Below, piece after piece: positions 62,031-64,000 of a DNA stretch of 64,000 nucleotides. This DNA is from Brevibacillus brevis (GTDB lineage: Bacteria > Bacillota > Bacilli > Brevibacillales > Brevibacillaceae): assembly GCF_031583145.1 (NCBI RefSeq), contig NZ_CP134050.1, positions 2,555,501 to 2,619,500 on the forward strand, read 5' to 3'. The notes beneath the pieces are model-generated. The model ran no database searches and had not been told where the DNA came from. It saw nothing but the letters and a program-made list of their open reading frames with translations. Each line of letters starts with the position of its first letter. Within the stretch, counting starts at the first letter, position 1. The position numbers were made by a program, and so were the translations under genes.

Positions 62031-63453
62031 AGAGAACAAGGAGTATTTTCACGACCGGCTGGGGGTGGGCACCAGCTTTGATATCGCTGCCCACGACTTC
62101 TACATCGGGAGCACGCGGGTGCTTTTGTATTACATAAACGGTTTTGCCGACAGCCATCTCATCACCCTGATCATGAAAGACTTGAACGATCTGCGTGGGC
62201 GAGAGGTACAAAACAACGTGTTTGACCTTCTGTTTTACAAGTACATTCCCTTTTACCAACTGGAAAAAGTCAGCACGACCGACGAATTCATGGACAAGCT
62301 GCTGGTTGGGCAGGTGGGTCTGATCATCGACCATTCTCCCCATGCCATCATCATGGACGCGAAGGTGCTGCCGGTACGGACACCGGCAGAGCCCGATACG
62401 GAGAGAATCGTACGGGGGGCCCACGACGGCTTCACGGAGGCGCTGGTCACCAACACGGTCCTGACTCGAAGGCGGATTCGCGACGAGCGCCTGCGCTTCG
62501 AAATCATGCAGATCGGGGAGCGCACGAAGACGGACGTAGCCGTCGCATATTTGAAGGATGTAGCCAATCCCAAGCTGGTAGACACGCTCAAGGAACGCCT
62601 GCAACATATTCAGATCGACGGGATTCCGATGGCGGAAAAGACGGTGGAGGAGTTTATCATCGGCAAGACGCTCAATCCCTTTCCGATGGTCCGGTATACG
62701 GAGCGTCCCGATGTAGCGGCAGTGCATTTGCTGGAGGGACACGTGCTCGTTTACGTAGACAACTCTCCCAGCGTGATGATTACCCCCGCGACTTATTTTC
62801 ACCATGTCCAGCACGCAGAAGAGTACCGCCAGACACCGGTTGTCGGGGCTTACCTGCGCTGGGTGCGCTTCTTCGGCATTTTCGCATCGCTATTCATTTT
62901 GCCGATCTGGCTTTTGCTCGTGATGCACCCGAGCATGATTCCGGAGCCGCTGCACTTTATCGGGATCAAGCACAAAGGGAGCATTCCTCTGCTGGGGCAA
63001 TTCCTGATGGCGGAGGTCGGGCTGGATCTGATGCGAATGGCCGCGATCCATACGCCGACTCCTCTGTCCGTGGCCATGGGACTTCTGGCGGCGATCCTGG
63101 TGGGAGATGTGGCCATCAAAGTGGGGTTGTTCGCCCCGGAAGTCATTCTCTACCTGGCGGTTGCTGCCATCGGCATGTATGCCACGCCAAGCTATGAGCT
63201 CAGCATGGCCAACCGCCTGGTCCGCCTCTTCTTGATCCTCATGGTCGGGTTCTTCTCCACGACAGGCTTGATGATCGGATTGACGCTTGTCCTGATCGCG
63301 CTGGCCGCCACCCGTTCCCTGGATACTCCATACCTGTGGCCGTTCATTCCGTTCAATTACAAAGCGCTGAAGGATGTTTTGATCCGGATGGCCGTGCCGC
63401 AGAAAAACACCCGCCCCAGTATTGTCCGATCGAAGAATAGCGCCAGGCAATAA
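61984..63453 (+). CDS. spoVAF: SpoVAF germination protein (GerA family-like)
   Basis: The 489-aa protein is related to the A subunits of germinant receptors: a soluble N-terminal half (to about 290) with LLVGQVGLIIDHSPHAIIMD and RGAHDGFTEALVTNTVLTRRR (split, about 148-170), then about five membrane helices (from about 300). ATG 61984 lies inside spoVAEA after GGAGCGGAG; upstream in-frame codons to 61873 belong to that gene's reading region. Last gene of the seven-gene spoVA operon. Confidence 0.93.
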   Translation: MTHVTEKRRPISDHIEENKEYFHDRLGVGTSFDIAAHDFYIGSTRVLLYYINGFADSHLITLIMKDLNDLRGREVQNNVFDLLFYKYIPFYQLEKVSTTDEFMDKLLVGQVGLIIDHSPHAIIMDAKVLPVRTPAEPDTERIVRGAHDGFTEALVTNTVLTRRRIRDERLRFEIMQIGERTKTDVAVAYLKDVANPKLVDTLKERLQHIQIDGIPMAEKTVEEFIIGKTLNPFPMVRYTERPDVAAVHLLEGHVLVYVDNSPSVMITPATYFHHVQHAEEYRQTPVVGAYLRWVRFFGIFASLFILPIWLLLVMHPSMIPEPLHFIGIKHKGSIPLLGQFLMAEVGLDLMRMAAIHTPTPLSVAMGLLAAILVGDVAIKVGLFAPEVILYLAVAAIGMYATPSYELSMANRLVRLFLILMVGFFSTTGLMIGLTLVLIALAATRSLDTPYLWPFIPFNYKALKDVLIRMAVPQKNTRPSIVRSKNSARQ

Positions 63454-63540
63454 TATTCTGAAAACGTCGGTCAACACCCATTGTCAAATGAACGTCCATG
63501 TAGTACATTGGATGGGAAGCCTTGCTTAGATAAGTATGTT

Positions 63541-63575
63541 CGGCAACTGACCTTGTGTCGGTTGCCTTTCTCTAT
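63541..63575 (+). terminator. Probable terminator of the spoVA operon
   Basis: GGCAAC (63542-63547) pairs with GTTGCC (63561-63566) in a short stem with further pairing, followed by TTTCTCT. It lies between spoVAF and lysA. Confidence 0.5.
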
Positions 63576-63631
63576 AAAAGGTTGAAAGAGGCAAGACTGA
63601 TTCGGTGCAGGAGACTGGGGAGGAAAGAAGC

Positions 63632-64000
63632 ATGTTTTTACACGGGACAAGTCGAGTAAACGAGCAGGGCAACCTGGAGATCGGAGGTTGCGATACGACC
63701 AAGCTCGTACAGACATACGGCACACCGCTTTACGTATACGATGAGGCGCATATCCGCAGCAATTGCCGGGAATTTGTTGAGGCCTTCCGCAAGTCAGGCT
63801 TTGCTTTTCAGGTAGCATATGCCAGCAAGGCGTTCTGCACCATGGCCATGTGCAAATTGGTCGAAGAGGAAGGGCTGTCGCTGGATGTCGTGTCAGGAGG
63901 CGAGCTGTTCACCGCCTTGCAGGCAGGCTTCCCGCCGGAGCGCATTCATTTCCATGGCAACAACAAATCTCCGGACGAGATCACCATGGCGCTGGATGCA
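63632..64000 (+). CDS. lysA: Diaminopimelate decarboxylase (5' part, runs off the window)
   Basis: Last step of lysine synthesis, decarboxylating meso-DAP. Only the first 123 codons are visible. They contain YGTPLYVYDEAHIR (about residue 30), the PLP-binding Lys in AYASKAF (about 65) and LDVVSGGELFTALQAGFP (about 85), which are diagnostic of LysA. GGGGAGG precedes ATG 63632. The spoVA-lysA order is the same as in B. subtilis. Confidence 0.94.
   Translation, partial: MFLHGTSRVNEQGNLEIGGCDTTKLVQTYGTPLYVYDEAHIRSNCREFVEAFRKSGFAFQVAYASKAFCTMAMCKLVEEEGLSLDVVSGGELFTALQAGFPPERIHFHGNNKSPDEITMALDA

Noticed and set aside
63454..63631. Lysine riboswitch upstream of lysA
   Set aside because: The gap is only 178 bp, part of it a terminator, and none of the conserved L-box core elements was recognised.

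Overview
The window is a contiguous piece of chromosome from an aerobic, endospore-forming Gram-positive bacterium of the Bacillales, most likely a Brevibacillus or close relative. The evidence is the sporulation genes (spo0A, spoIVB, spoIIM, spoIIAA-AB-sigF, seven spoVA genes), strong AGGAGG-type ribosome binding sites, frequent TTG and GTG starts, and a gene order that follows the Bacillus subtilis folD-to-lysA region (folD, xseAB, ispA, dxs, tlyA, argR, recN, spoIVB, spo0A; bkdR/bkd; nudF, spoIIM, fur, yqzK, xerD, deoB, punA; dacF, spoIIA, spoVA, lysA). No rRNA, tRNA, IS element, prophage or CRISPR array was seen.

Layout. 1-14 kb: a housekeeping block for folate C1 metabolism, exonuclease VII, isoprenoid precursors (ispA, dxs), rRNA methylation, NAD kinase, arginine repressor and RecN, ending in spoIVB and spo0A. 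14-22.4 kb: a more variable block with a beta-carbonic anhydrase, a metallophosphoesterase, a LysR regulator divergent from a methyltransferase/VOC/methyltransferase cassette, a tiny membrane protein, and a four-gene SteA-SteB-glycosyltransferase-PNPT cluster. 22.4-31.2 kb: DUF2627, the sigma-54 activator BkdR and the branched-chain keto acid dehydrogenase operon (bcd-lpdV-bkdAA-bkdAB-bkdB), which lacks the ptb and buk genes found in B. subtilis. 31.4-37.1 kb: a large secreted repeat protein with a copper-amine-oxidase-N-type C-terminal domain, a 27-aa membrane peptide, methylmalonyl-CoA epimerase, a PepT-like peptidase, DUF3866, and an antisense 46-aa gene matching the FtsZ inhibitor MciZ. 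37.2-46.3 kb: nudF, endoQ, spoIIM, fur, ald, DUF4227, xerD and nucleoside salvage (deoB-punA-pdp). 46.6-55.2 kb: an Lrp-type regulator, a five-gene oligopeptide ABC transporter and a chemoreceptor. 55.3-64 kb: dacF, the spoIIA operon, the spoVA operon and the start of lysA.

How it fits together. Two programmes can be read from the regulatory DNA. One is sporulation. spo0A has a candidate sigma-H promoter overlapping one 0A box, with a second box upstream. spoIIA has a candidate sigma-H promoter with a near-0A box. dacF has a near-consensus sigma-F promoter and spoVA a candidate sigma-G promoter. The other is catabolism of branched-chain amino acids: a good -24/-12 promoter sits in front of bcd, downstream of two TTGCA-type palindromes that are probable BkdR enhancers. 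Several small genes (27, 46 and 58 aa) are easily missed by automatic gene callers.
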